This document shows positions 12,272-23,300 of a stretch of DNA of 64,000 bases, in pieces. The first letter of the stretch is position 1, and each line of letters starts with the position of its first letter. Origin of the DNA: Arenicola marina. Lineage: Eukaryota; Annelida; Polychaeta; Arenicolidae. A program made the translations under genes and the position numbers. Under the pieces are notes generated by a model. It searched no databases and was not told where the DNA came from. It saw nothing but the letters and a program-made list of their open reading frames with translations. The stretch lies in contig OZ025261.1 in assembly GCA_964019135.1 (NCBI GenBank), forward strand, positions 36,508,820 to 36,572,819, in the 5' to 3' direction.

Positions 12272-13657
12272 TTTTTTTTTTCTTTTTTTTTTATGTCACC
12301 ATAACAAAGTCACATTAAGGAAGTCATAATATCACATAAATGGGTGCCACTTGGATCTAAAGGATGACATGTTTTCACTATAGCTGATGCACTGTTCTAT
12401 CTTAAAATAATACGAAACATTGTTCTGGACACCTTGGAGATTTGGGATTTCATCAAGCCATTTACATCTATATATATATCTCTTTGTGATTAAACAAATA
12501 TGATTAATAAGTCGCTCGTGCGAAGTGTGCTTTATACCTAATAAACAGGATTGACGCGTTGGAGTCACAGTAGTCAAGCATTTGTCATTCAACCAATCAA
12601 AAATCTTACACCATAAAGTTCTTACATAAATACAATCAAAAAGTAAGTGTGGAATGGTTTCAGTCTCTGTATCACAAAAAGAACATTTCTCAGAGTCAAT
12701 TATATATATAAAAAGTAAGTGTGGAATGGTTTCAGTCTCTGTATCACAAAAAGAACATTTCTCAGAGTCAATTATTTTACATTTATGCAAAAACTGGTTG
12801 GTAACCAATGCTAAATTAAGCAGAAGGTACTGAAAGCTTCTGGTTTTTTCTTCAACAGTACATTGTAATGGTAACTTATAGTACTGGCACCAAGTTGCTT
12901 CCTCTATATCAGCGTTTAGTGATTGACACCACCGTTCTTCACTTTTTTTGCTGTAGCATATAGATTTGACCAGAAACTTATAACTGTAATTACATAACCG
13001 CGCCGTTCTTATTATCAAATTTGCCCACTTTCGAGTTACTTTACAAAGTTTTTTACCTGACGTCGTGATTTGGTTTCTCCAGTTTCGCGGTATACAGTGG
13101 GTAAGACTGTAGAAGTCAACAAAGTTTATATTTATCTGGTATTGCTGGACAAATGTATCCCATCCTAACAGAACTCCATGCATATCGACGACATCATTAA
13201 TAAAGACAACCCCCTTTTGGATCATTTCGTCTTTCCTACTAATCAGATTTGGGTTTATCATAAAATAAGTGTTCCAAATCGGGTATTCTAAAACATTTAT
13301 ATCTTCAATTTGTGTTCCCAAGAATTTACTCCAAGCCTTGAAGACGTCGCCCCAAAAGGGGTTTGATGTCAAGGATAACTCAATAAGAGTAATTGGATCT
13401 AAGTCCCAACATAATAATTTATCCCTACAAATAGTTTTACAAAACAATTGCTGCCACGCCCCATCGTTGACCACAAGTCTTCGTATCCAGCTAATTTTAA
13501 GCGCAAACATCATGGACTCTATATGGGGGAGATTAATACCCCCTAGATCGACTGTTTGGACCATTTTAGACAGGGCAATTCTAGGTTTCTTTTTATTCCA
13601 CACGAAATCCCGAATTAGACGATTAAATCTATTCAGGTAATATTTACCTGGTATATC
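12272..13657 (-). mobile_element. 5'-truncated L1/Tx1-type non-LTR retrotransposon
   Basis: The minus-strand element ends in a poly(A) tail (poly-T at 12,271-12,292, with one C) and is flanked by a 15-bp target duplication. It begins inside the reverse transcriptase thumb region and so is strongly 5'-truncated. It is inserted between the 3' side of the fucosyltransferase gene and the minisatellite flank. The paralogous block has the empty site, so insertion followed duplication or happened in one copy only. Confidence 0.9.
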
Positions 13658-13669
13658 TTTATCTTCCAT
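12332..13669 (-). pseudogene. C-terminal part of retrotransposon ORF2 (RT thumb and zinc knuckle)
   Basis: An open frame of 445 codons whose first ATG lies in host DNA of the target duplication, so the apparent N-terminus is artificial. Near the start is RLIRDFVWNKKKPRIALSKM, typical of the segment after the reverse transcriptase palm in L1/Tx1-group ORF2. Further on is a CCHC-type knuckle (C-x2-C-x8-H-x4-C, in CSFCDTETETIPHLLFDC), normal for the C-terminus of these proteins. A 72-bp in-frame tandem duplication (12,643-12,786) copies the knuckle; the first copy lacks the last cysteine. The apurinic endonuclease and RT catalytic motifs are absent, so it cannot be autonomous. Confidence 0.85.
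12643..12786. repeat. 72-bp tandem duplication inside the retrotransposon
   Basis: The segment beginning GTAAGTGTGGAATGG at 12,643 is repeated at 12,715, giving two adjacent near-identical 72-bp copies. In the minus-strand frame this duplicates 24 residues including the zinc knuckle without breaking the frame. Confidence 0.9.
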
Positions 13670-13672
13670 TCT
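13658..13672. repeat. Target-site duplication of retrotransposon, right copy
   Basis: Second copy of TTTATCTTCCATTCT, directly adjoining the 5' (truncated) end of the minus-strand retrotransposon. Confidence 0.9.
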
Positions 13673-13731
13673 GGCCTTAACAATATCCTAATTTGTTAAA
13701 CACAAGTCAGAATTCTTCATTTTCGTGAAAT

Positions 13732-13737
13732 TTTATT
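13732..13737 (-). terminator. Poly(A) signal of fucosyltransferase copy 1
   Basis: AATAAA on the minus strand, about 45 bases after the TAA stop of the fucosyltransferase. The same signal is kept in copy 2 at 27,358-27,363, whereas copy 3 has AATACA at the matching place. Confidence 0.55.
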
Positions 13738-13779
13738 TCTAACTGCAAAAATGAAATGAACTTTAGAGCGTCACCAATA

Positions 13780-15294
13780 TTAACGCCGCCAGTTACTCAT
13801 CCGTAGCCACTTCCCCAAGTCTTCCCCCGACAAGCATTCGCCGCCATCTTGCCACCAACCCTTGAGATCAAACCCGGACCGGAAGCGATAGGTCTGATCG
13901 TTCATTATCTCACACAAGCGACAGAAGCCGCGGGGCCGCGTCCAGCCAAGGCCCCGGATGTACCAATCTGACCTCCAGCGGAAATACTTGAGGTACTCGT
14001 CGTCATTGCGCGACAGGTATCTAATGTGTTTGGCGAGTTGCCGGGGGCTATCGAAGTCTCGAATGTTGATGTACGAGTGGGATGGTAGGCTCTGGGAGTA
14101 GTTTCCGCCGCCCAGAACGATGGGTACCACGCCGTGAGTCAGCGGGCGAAACAGCTTCTCCGTCATGTAATCACGACATACGCTGTTCTCGAAAGATAAA
14201 TAAAATTTGTACTCCTCGTAAATTTTGGGGAAGCATGAATCAGCGTGAACTCTACCAGAGCATTCGTACGTCCCACACGCCCCGTATATATCGACAGGGA
14301 CGTATTTAGACAACTCTTGGACGTAATCCATCCGTCGACTATGACCGCGGCAATTGCTTACAACCCACGCGATGAGCTTGGTCTTTTTCTGCAGGAGTTG
14401 CCTCAGCGATCCCGCGAGATCCCTGCGGATAGATCCAGACGCCGGCAACGCCTCTGCCACGCCGTGCGGGATCCAGATATCAGAATCTCGGCGGTAGGTC
14501 ATGGTGAGGTTAAATATCCCGCCGTACTCGGACAAGTTTCTGGATGCGGTGAAGATCTGGAGCGGTGTCTCGAATAGGAAGAAGACGTATATCTGATCCG
14601 GACGTGCTCTCGTCGGGATCGTTTGCAAGTTGCACCCCGGGACGAAGTGGAAGAGGACGGCGTCCGCCTCCCAGAACCGGGATTTGTCGCTCGTCGTCTC
14701 GCATCCCGATACGGGGCATTTGTGACGCTCAAAAGGCGCTTGACCGATGCCAAAGGTGAAATCCTCGGCGCCGAAGAAAGTATTCCAGTAGAGTATGAGC
14801 TTTGTGTATTTTGTTGTCCCGGCGTTCGCTTCGTCAATAGTTCTATCCCGTGTCCTATCCGTCGCCGTTGATCCTTCTGCAGTCACCGTGGTGGCTTCTT
14901 TATAATCTATTACTAAGTTATCACCTTTTCGTAAGATTTTTGACGATTGTTTAATGTCTGACCTTCCAGATTTATGTACATTGTGGCGATGCTTTTTCTG
15001 TTTCTTGTTCGTTTTCGATTCGATCTTGTTCAAGTGGCTTTGTTCATCCGCATGTGCTATAGCCGATAGTTCCTGTGATACATTCTCCATATAGGGCTCG
15101 CGATCTGTTGCTGTACCAACCGCCCCGGGCCACTCCGACAGGAAGACATGCTGACGAGCTTCCAGTCGTGCCGAAAACACTTCCAGCCCAACTACCACGA
15201 CGACACAAACGCCGAACAACCAATGCTGGGGAAGCAGCAGCCACAACCTGTGTCTGTGACGGCTGTCTTGTCCAGCCGCCTCCACCAGCTCCAT
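13780..15294 (-). CDS. Alpha-1,3-fucosyltransferase (GT10), copy 1
   Basis: A 504-residue, single-exon type II Golgi enzyme of glycosyltransferase family 10, expected to move fucose from GDP-fucose onto GlcNAc-containing glycans. A short cytosolic tail is followed by a signal anchor (about 18-41, with VCVVVVVGLEV), a lysine-rich lumenal stem to about 163, the acceptor-side domain (about 164-280), and the GDP-fucose-binding domain (about 303-445). The latter carries the family motif YLSFENSVCRDYMTEKLF (365-382) and then GVVPIVLGGGNYS and the S-Y-I-N-I-R-D-F-D-S-P block. N-glycosylation sequons lie near 71, 253, 262 and 398. The frame stays open 13 codons upstream, but I chose MELVEA because copy 2 has a TAG directly before the same ATG. 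Acceptor specificity cannot be read from sequence. Confidence 0.93.
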   Translation of the reverse strand: MELVEAAGQDSRHRHRLWLLLPQHWLFGVCVVVVVGLEVFSARLEARQHVFLSEWPGAVGTATDREPYMENVSQELSAIAHADEQSHLNKIESKTNKKQKKHRHNVHKSGRSDIKQSSKILRKGDNLVIDYKEATTVTAEGSTATDRTRDRTIDEANAGTTKYTKLILYWNTFFGAEDFTFGIGQAPFERHKCPVSGCETTSDKSRFWEADAVLFHFVPGCNLQTIPTRARPDQIYVFFLFETPLQIFTASRNLSEYGGIFNLTMTYRRDSDIWIPHGVAEALPASGSIRRDLAGSLRQLLQKKTKLIAWVVSNCRGHSRRMDYVQELSKYVPVDIYGACGTYECSGRVHADSCFPKIYEEYKFYLSFENSVCRDYMTEKLFRPLTHGVVPIVLGGGNYSQSLPSHSYINIRDFDSPRQLAKHIRYLSRNDDEYLKYFRWRSDWYIRGLGWTRPRGFCRLCEIMNDQTYRFRSGFDLKGWWQDGGECLSGEDLGKWLRMSNWRR

Positions 15295-15530
15295 GTGGTC
15301 AGAATGGGGCAGAACACCCTGAGACACCACCATGTGTATGTGCGGACTGATGTGATGCTAAAGCGAACTTTAAACAAAGCGCAAAGACCACGAAAAAAAG
15401 CTTTATTGATCAGGCCGCAAATCATGACATTAAAGGTCTCCTTGTGATGGGCGTGGTGAATGACAGCGTGTTGCAGCGCTTGCACTGAGATTCCGTCAGT
15501 GAAATATCGATATTTCATGCATTACTAATT
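15295..15530 (-). promoter_or_regulatory. Conserved 5' flank of fucosyltransferase copy 1
   Basis: The roughly 230 bases upstream of the start are conserved in all three gene copies (28,921-29,150 and, inverted, 45,336-45,567), including CGATATTTCACTGACGGAAT-like and AAGGAGACCTTTAATGTCAT segments. Conservation in the inverted, more diverged copy suggests 5' UTR or promoter, but shared descent alone could also explain it. No clear TATA box was found. Confidence 0.4.
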
Positions 15531-16925
15531 ACCGGACTGGTTTTAAATTAAACCTAAACTCAGCGTGATCTTTAAAAGTAATTGGGTACGGAGACTGCCA
15601 CAAAGTGTCACGCTGATAGCGATATAGACCACTACCACTGTCTTTGTGTACTCAGGTATAATGTTCTTGTCATGTTGCTCTATTTTCATTATTATGCTTA
15701 TTTTCTCGTGTTCAGCTCACATGTAAATCCCAGTCAGATGGAAATCACAGTACATTGAGAAAATACAATCACCAAAAAATGCATGTTTTCCTCGTATTCA
15801 CGTTATTACCATTCTACATATATAATATCATGTGAATAACAGATGGTAACAATAATAATGCATGTAATCCAAAAGTCATTTACAAATGTGAACATATTTT
15901 TTCAAAGAATTTTTTTTAATGGAATACGTATATATATATCTGGGCAAACCTCGTAGTATGCAAAAGGTAGACGGTACCACTACCTACATTTGTTACAAGG
16001 TCTCATGATCTTAAGATTAAAGAGAACAGTGGACCACATCTTAATTATAGCATCTTGGGTGATATAATTCAAATAATTTCAGTGGCATAGTGCCATACAC
16101 ATAGCGTACATCCACCAACAATCAATCTTTCTTACGCTTATCATACAAATTCCAAACTACCAGATTCCATATCACTGGTGAGAACATTTTAAGACATTCC
16201 TGTTCCTTCCTCCACTGATATTGACGACGCCAGCATTGACTTGCTTTATGAAATGGTGAAGCCTGATGTCCAATTCCAGCTGAACAATTACCTTGGACTA
16301 ACAGTACATATCAGGCAAGATTAAACCTTGGATAAAGAAAGCTAAAAGTCCCACCATTACAATATTTCGCCTCATCAACGACCTATCTGTATTCTCCATC
16401 TCAATCAATCAACTAAACAATGATGATACTTCATTTGTATTCTGTATCTGTATTCTCTATTTCAATCAACCAACTAAACAATGATGATACTTCTTTTTTT
16501 TTTAAATTGATTAGAATCTACAAGACTTGCACACATGCTCATAATGGAAGTTTCTGGTACATGCAGGCCTGTCAAAGTTAAATTGGGGGGCGAGGGGAGG
16601 GGGGAAGGGGGAGAGGGCAGGGGGGAAGAGGGAGGGGGGGGGCGGGGGAGGGCGCATGATGCTTTTCATCCTCCAAGCTTGACGGGTCTGACATGAACAT
16701 GACAAATGCTCAAAGCTATTCCATTGCTAATTTGCCAAGCACTTTTTCTCAACATCATTACAATAATCATAACGTCTTAAATGCCGTTGACACACATGTG
16801 ACAGGATCTTCCCTCCTCAGATACTGTCTGTAGTCATGCATGGCCCGTGCATGAGTTGCCACTTAAAACAGAGATATTAATTGTGGGAGATTCTGACCTA
16901 AATGCATAGTACGTTACATATATAT
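15531..16925. repeat. Duplicated upstream flank, copy 1
   Basis: Matches 29,150-30,014 apart from two length differences: about 120 bp extra near 15,995-16,105 and about 430 bp extra at 16,304-16,735. The second extra piece carries a roughly 60-bp direct duplication (TCTGTATTCTCCATCTCAAT and its near copy) and a G-rich purine tract at 16,587-16,652. Homology stops at 16,925 (TACGTTACATATATAT). The flank includes a broken piggyBac-like relic (16,130-16,303 plus 16,736-16,790). Confidence 0.8.
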
Positions 16926-17139
16926 GTGCAGCATCCTGTTGTGAGATAATAAACGTATGGCCACGTTTAACATAACTGACAATAATTGACGGAACACATG
17001 GCAGTTTGTTTATGTGAAATGAATTGATTCAGATGATCACCGTGCGCGTTAGTTAGACAGTACGGCCGTTTGTGGCCACTGGTGGATGTGCACGGCCAAC
17101 CCGGCGGAGTTGGCTATCTCTACCTTACATAATCTCGGC
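16926..17139. other. Unique spacer after duplication copy 1
   Basis: No gene, RNA or repeat is recognised in this stretch; it only joins the end of duplication copy 1 to the first 25-bp array. Confidence 0.5.
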
Positions 17140-17525
17140 CTATACTGAGCAATGTGACTAAGGTTCATATTGATCAATGTGACTTAGGCTCATCTTGAGC
17201 AACGTGACTATGGTTTATATTGAGCAATGTGACTATGGCTCATATTGAGCCATGTGACTAAGGCTCATATTGAGCCATGTGACTAAGGCTCATATTGAGC
17301 AATGTGACTAAAGCTCATATTGAGCAATGTGACTAAAGCTCATATTGAGCAATGTGACTAAAGCTCATATTGAGCAATGTGACTGGTTCATACTGAGCAA
17401 TGTGACTGGTTCATATTGAGCAATATGTGACTAAGGCTCGTATTGAGCATTGTGACTATATCTCACAATGGACAACGTGACTGGCTCATATTAAGCAATG
17501 TGACTGTGGCTCATATTGAGTAAAT
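17140..17525. repeat. 25-bp minisatellite, array 1 (degenerate)
   Basis: About 15 units with period near 25 bp and core GAGCAATGTGACTAAGGCTC (plus ATATT). The same family makes the far larger arrays at 42,112-44,677 (opposite orientation) and 60,165-63,858. It is followed about 50 bp later by the dispersed repeat at 17,575-17,930. Confidence 0.9.
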
Positions 17526-17574
17526 GTTTGAACCACCAATTTCTCTTAGTTAATAATAATAAGTTAATGCATAA

Positions 17575-17930
17575 TGTTATCTCTGCGCATTTTGTGAACG
17601 CTCCCAGTCGTACCTTAAGTTAGACAACAGGACCATGGTCCCGGACAAAAACCCAACGCAATTATCCCCATAACAAAGCACAAGTTTACCGAAAATTGCA
17701 TCATAAATCATCTTCCATATTTAAAAAAAAATCATCGAAACAAATGACGTGAATCACCACTTCTCCCGCAAAGGTTTATATATGCATATCAAATTAAATG
17801 TTCAAAAGTACCAAAGGACCTGGTCCCGAGTCCAAATCCGAACCTTGTCTGTCAGGGACAGTGCTTCTTACATAGCCCTAAATTCGCGCCACTCGTTTAG
17901 ACAGGCGCCAAAACGCCTGTTCCTCATCTC
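17575..17930 (+). repeat. Dispersed repeat of about 370 bp, plus copy
   Basis: The segment with CAACAGGACCATGGTCCCGG and CTCGTTTAGACAGGCGCCAA is present again, inverted and moderately diverged, at 41,095-41,475. Both copies lie beside a 25-bp minisatellite in mirrored order, so body and array probably form one composite repeat. No coding capacity is seen. Confidence 0.75.
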
Positions 17931-18000
17931 AGCTCACTCTAGCCAATACAGCAGCGCCAGTCTTCTACTTTGATGGACCTTGGCGGCTGTGTTGTCAGCA

Positions 18001-19088
18001 GTGCCAACCCGGTGCCGGAATGGAGTGCCAACCCCGTGCCGGAATGGAATGCCAACCCCGTGCCGGAATGGAATGACAACCCCGTGCCGGAATGGAATGC
18101 CAACCCCGTGCCGGAATGGAATGCCAACCCCGTGCCGGAATGGAATGACAACCCCGTGCCGGAATGGAATGACAACCCCGTGCCGGAATGGAATGACAAC
18201 CCCGTGCCGGAATGGAATGACAACCCCGTGCCGGAATGGAATGACAACCCCGTGCCGGAATGGAATGACAACCCCGTGCCGGAATGGAATGACAACCCCG
18301 TGCCGGAATGGAATGACAACCCCGTGCCGGAATGGAATGACAACCCCGTGCCGGAATGGAATGACAACCCCGTGCCGGAATGGAATGCCAACCCCGTGCC
18401 GGAATGGAATGACAACCCCGTGCCGGAATGGAATGCCAACCCCGTGCCGGAATGGAATGACAACCCCGTGCCGGAATGGAATGACAACCCCGTGCCGGAA
18501 TGGAATGACAACCCCGTGCCGGAATGGAATGACAACCCCGTGCCGGAATGGAATGACATCCCCGTGCCGGAATGGAATGACAACCCCGTGCCGGAATGGA
18601 ATGACAACCCCGTGCCGGAATGGAATGCCAACCCCGTGCCGGAATGGAATGACAACCCCGTGCCGGAATGGAATGACATCCCCGTGCCGGAATGGAATGA
18701 CAACCCCGTGCCGGAATGGAATGACAACCCCGTGCCGGAATGGAATGCCAACCCCGTGCCGGAATGGAATGACAACCCCGTGCCGGAATGGAATGACAAC
18801 CCCGTGCCGGAATGGAATGACAACCCCGTGCCGGAATGGAATGACAACCCCGTGCCGGAATGGAATGCCAACCCCGTGCCGGAATGGAATGACAACCCCG
18901 TGCCGGAATGGAATGACAACCCCGTGCCGGAATGGAATGACAACCCCGTGCCGGAATGGAATGCCAACCCCGTGCCGGAATGGAATGACAACCCCGTGCC
19001 GGAATGGAATGACAACCCCGTGCCGGAATGGAATGACAACCCCGTGCCGGAATGGAATGACAACCCCGTGCCGGAATGGAATGACAAG
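18001..19088. repeat. 24-bp minisatellite with a five-unit higher-order period
   Basis: About 45 units of 24 bp with core CCGTGCCGGAATGGAATGAC, very uniform. The changes are almost only GAC to GCC, plus a rare ATC for AAC. From about 18,360 on, the GCC variant returns mostly every fifth unit, giving a 120-bp higher-order period. The array is open in four or more frames (8-residue repeats); nothing else suggests a gene. Confidence 0.95.
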
Positions 19089-20070
19089 TGTCACGGTGAA
19101 ACGGATTGAAAACGCAATACAGGGATTAGTGAAACACGGCAGGTCAGTATGGAAATATTATGATGTATGACAAATAATAGATCGCAAGGTGTATGATTGT
19201 AAGATGTGTAAATCACTGTCCTTACATTAAGAAACGTGCTTTGGTTTATTCTTGACAGAAGTTTAAAGACTTCTGTTAATATGTTGCCATGCATTGTTTG
19301 TGACTGTGTCAGTTCGTTTGCTTGTCCGCTTGTCCGCAAGCTGTAGGCAGCATGGTGATAATCAATATGATTGGGCCAATGCGCTGCTTAGCTATTGAGT
19401 GAAAGGTAGGAAAGTGGTGTTTGTGAAACTGGTGTTTGTTCTTCAGCACCATGTATACATAGTACTTCCCCACTATCATTGTCGGTCAATAGCTAATTTT
19501 GTCGTTGAATTTTAATTCTGACGTTAGATTGATTTATGGTTACCCACTGGGCTAGGGAATCTCCCCCAAGCGAACCCTCAAAAAGTGAAATGGAAAGTGA
19601 AATGGAAACTCAGGTCACCCTGCTCCTTGACTTGCTCGCGCGACAACCAATGGCAGCCGTGATCACGTGACGCCCCCAGTAAAGTCCGCCAGAGGTCGGA
19701 GTCCCCATAAACATCACCCTTAATGGGGAATATTGACCGTATTTTATATTAAAGCCACAACATATAATTATGCGTCAATGGGGTAATTGCCTTTAAAAGG
19801 TTATGTCTGCCTACCTGGTATTAATTATACATCGGTTCCTTTATGACGCAGCTCATAATAGCTTCTGCAGAAATCAATACGGGGTCAATACAGTTGATTG
19901 GCCCATGCATACGATGATTGTTATTTTTCCAAGCTACAAACATATCAGAGCGACTACATGTCTAGTGCGGCCTTTACTCACTGATCGCTTTACCCGTCAC
20001 GGCGATGTAACATGCCAGGTTGACATCGAGGAGATAAAAGTGTCAACCGATAAAGCTGTTTGTTCTTTTG
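19089..20070. other. Unique spacer between duplication copies
   Basis: No convincing gene. A stretch at 19,640-19,690 has CCAATGG and CACGTGA close together in a GC-richer setting, which could be promoter-like, but no exon follows that I can recognise. The segment 19,900-20,000 resembles 49,680-49,770 (GACTACATGTCTAGTGCGGC), so it contains part of another dispersed repeat. Confidence 0.4.
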
Positions 20071-20365
20071 TTTATGCAAAACAGTTATGACGTTTTAATC
20101 ACCGACCGCCGTTTTGTCTAATTTCCGATTTATTGTTGATTTTGATCGATTTATTCAAGTAGGAAACCGTACCATCTGTATGTCATATCGCGACAATAGG
20201 AATTAAAGGTCAAGGAAGAGAGGAGCCATGCCTCAGAGAGCAATTATGTAAGTGGGATTCACACACATTCAACAAGAGAGCGCGCTACCTACCAAACCAC
20301 GGGATGAGTCACGAATAACGTAAACCTACAGTTTTCATGTTAATCGGATTGCAATGTATCCTCTT
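20071..20365. repeat. Left flank of segmental duplication, copy 2
   Basis: Near-identical to 1-296, starting at TTTATGCAAAACAG. The change from unique to duplicated sequence just before 20,071 marks the left junction of copy 2 as far as this window shows. Confidence 0.85.
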
Positions 20366-23300
20366 GTATCCTGGTGTTCCTTGGTGTATGGTGTATCCTG
20401 GCGTTCCCTGGTGTATGGTGTATCCTGGTGTCCCCTGGTGTATGGTGTATCCTGGGGTTCTCGGGTGCATGGTGTATACTGGCGTTCCCTGGTGTATGGT
20501 GTATCCTGGCGTTCCCTGGTGTATGGTGTATCCTGGTGTTCCCTGGTGTATGGTGTATCCTGGCGTTCCCTGGTGTATGGTGTATCCTGGTGTCCCCTGG
20601 TGTATGGTGTATTCTGGTGTTCCCTGGTGTATGGTGTATCCTGGCGTTCCCTGGTGTATGGTGTATCCTGACGTTCCCTGGTGTATGGTGTATCCTGGCG
20701 TTCCCTGGTGTATGGTGCATCCTGGCGTTCCCCGGTGTATGGTGTATCCTGGTGTTCAGTGGTGTATGATGTATCCTGGTGTTCACTGGTGCATAGTGTA
20801 TCCTGGCGTTCCCTGGTGTATGGTGTATCCTGGCGTTCCCTGGTGTATGGTGTATCCTGGCGTTCCCCGGTGCATGGTGTATCCTGGTGTTCCCTGGTGT
20901 TCCCTGGTGTATGATGTATCCAGGTGTTCCCTGGTGTATGGTGTATCCTGGCGTTCCCTGATGTATAGTGTATTCTGGCGTTCCCTGGTGTATGGTGTAT
21001 CCTGGTGTTCCCCGGTGTATGATGTATCCTGGCGTTCCCTGGTGTATGGTGTATCCTGGCGTTCCCCGGTGCATGGTGTATCCTGGTGTTCCCTGGTGTT
21101 CCCTGGTGTATGATGTATCCTGGTGTTCCCTGGTGTATGGTGTATCCTGGCGTTCCCTGGTGTATGGTGTATCCTGGTGTTCCCTTGTGTATGGTGTATC
21201 CGAGCGTTCCCCGGTGTATGGTGTATCCTGGTGTTCCCTGGTGCATGGTGTATCCTGGCGTTCCCCGGTGTATGGTGTGTCCTGGTGTATCCTGGCGTTC
21301 CCTGGTGTATGGTGTATCCTGGTATTCCCTGGTGTATGGTGTATCCTGGCGTTCCCTGGTGTATGGTGTATCCTGGTATTCCCTGGTGTTTGGTGTATCC
21401 TAGCGTTCCCTGGTGTATGGTGTATCCTGGTGTTCCCTGGTGTATGGTGTATCCTGGTGTTCCCTGGTGTATGGTGTATCCTGGTGTTCCCTGGTGTATA
21501 GTGCATCCTGGTGTTCCCTGGTGTATGGTGTATGGTGTATCCTGGCGTTCCCTGGTGTATGGTGTATTCTGGCGTTCCCTGGTGTATGGTGTATCCAGGT
21601 GTTCCCTGGTGTATGGTGTATCCTGGCGTTCCCTGGTGTATAGTGTATTCTGGCGTTCCCTGGTGTATGGTGTATCCTGGTGTTCCCCGGTGTATGATGT
21701 ATCCTGGTGTTCCCTGGTGTATGGTGTATCCTGGTGTTCCCTGGTGTGTGGTGTATCCTGGTGTATCCTGGTGTTCCCTGGTGTATGGTGTATACTGGCG
21801 TTCCCTGGTGTATGGTGTATCCTGGTGTTCCCTGGTGTATGGTGTATCCTGTCGTTCCCTGGTGTATGGTGTATCCTGGTGTTCCCTGGTGTATGGTGTA
21901 TCCTGGTGTTCCCTGGTGTATGGTGTATCCTGGCGTTCCCTGGTGTATGGTGTATCCTGGCGTTCCCTGGTGAATGGTGTATCCTGGCGTTCCCTGGGGT
22001 ATGGTGTATCCTGGTGTTCCCTGGTGTATGGCGTATCCTGTCGTTCCCTGGTGTATGGTGTATCCTGGTGTTCCCTGGTGCATGGTGTATCCTGGTGTTC
22101 CGTGGTGTATGGTGTATCCTGTCGTTCCCTGGTGTATGGTGTATCCTGGCGTTCCCTGGTGTATTGTGTATCCTGGCGTTCCCTGGTGTATGGTGTAACC
22201 TGGCGTTCCCTGGTGTATGGTGTATCCCGGTGTTCCCTGGTGTATGGTGTATCCTGGCGTTCCCTGGTGTATGGTGTAGCCTGGTGTTCCCTGGTGTATG
22301 GTGTGTCCTGGTGTTCCCTGGTGTTCCCTGGTGTATGATGTATCCTGGTGTTCCCTGGTGTATGGTGTATCCTGGCGTTCCCTGGTGTATGGTGTAGCCT
22401 GGTGTTCCCTGGTGTATGGTGTGTCCTGGTGTTCCCTGGTGTTCCCTGGTGTATGATGTATCCTGGTGTTCCCTGGTGTATGGTGTATCCTGGTGTTCCC
22501 TGGTGTTCCCTGGTGTATGGTGTATCCTGGTGTTCACTGGTGTATGGTGTATCCTGGCGTTCCCTGGTGTATGGTGTATCCTGTCGTTCCCCGGTGTATG
22601 GTGTATCCTGGTGTTCCCTGGGGTATGGTGTATCCTGGTGTTCCCTGGTGTATGGCGTATCCTGTCGTTCCCTGGTGTATGGTGTATCCTGGTGTTCCCT
22701 GGTGTATGGTGTATCCTGGTGTTCCCTGGTGTATGGTGTATCCTGTCGTTCCCCGGTGTATGGTGTATCCTGGTGTTCCCTGGTGTATGGTGTATCCTGG
22801 TGTTCCCTGGTGTATGGTGTATCCTGGCGTTCCCTGGTCTATGGTGTATCCTGGCGTTCCCTGGTGTATAGTGTATTCTGGCGTTCCCTGGTGTATGGTG
22901 TATCCTGGTGTTCCCCGGTGTATGATGTATCCTGGTGTTCCCTGGTGTATGGTGTATCCTGGTGTTCCCTGGTGTGTGGTGTATCCTGGTGTATCCTGGT
23001 GTTCCCTGGTGTATGGTGTATACTGGCGTTCCCTGGTGTATGGTGTATCCTGGTGTTCCCTGGTGTATGGTGTATCCTGTCGTTCCCTGGTGTATGGTGT
23101 ATCCTGGTGTTCCCTGGTGTATGGTGTATCCTGGTGTTCCCTGGTGTATGGTGTATCCTGGCGTTCCCTGGTGTATGGTGTATCCTGGCGTTCCCTGGTG
23201 AATGGTGTATCCTGGCGTTCCCTGGGGTATGGTGTATCCTGGTGTTCCCTGGTGTATGGCGTATCCTGTCGTTCCCTGGTGTATGGTGTATCCTGGTGTT

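Noticed and set aside
13658..13669. ATG of the retrotransposon ORF as a real start
   Set aside because: It lies in the host target duplication; the element is truncated inside the RT region.
14245..14577. 110-codon ORF antisense to the fucosyltransferase, kept in all three copies
   Set aside because: It is conserved only because the opposite strand is a conserved coding sequence; no independent feature.
15295..15333. Upstream in-frame ATG for fucosyltransferase copy 1 (and 45,526 for copy 3)
   Set aside because: Copy 2 has a stop codon directly before MELVEA, and the extra residues are not conserved.
17934..19170. ORFs of about 380 codons on both strands over the 24-bp array
   Set aside because: Pure 8-residue repeats in multiple frames; variation is not biased to silent positions in any frame.
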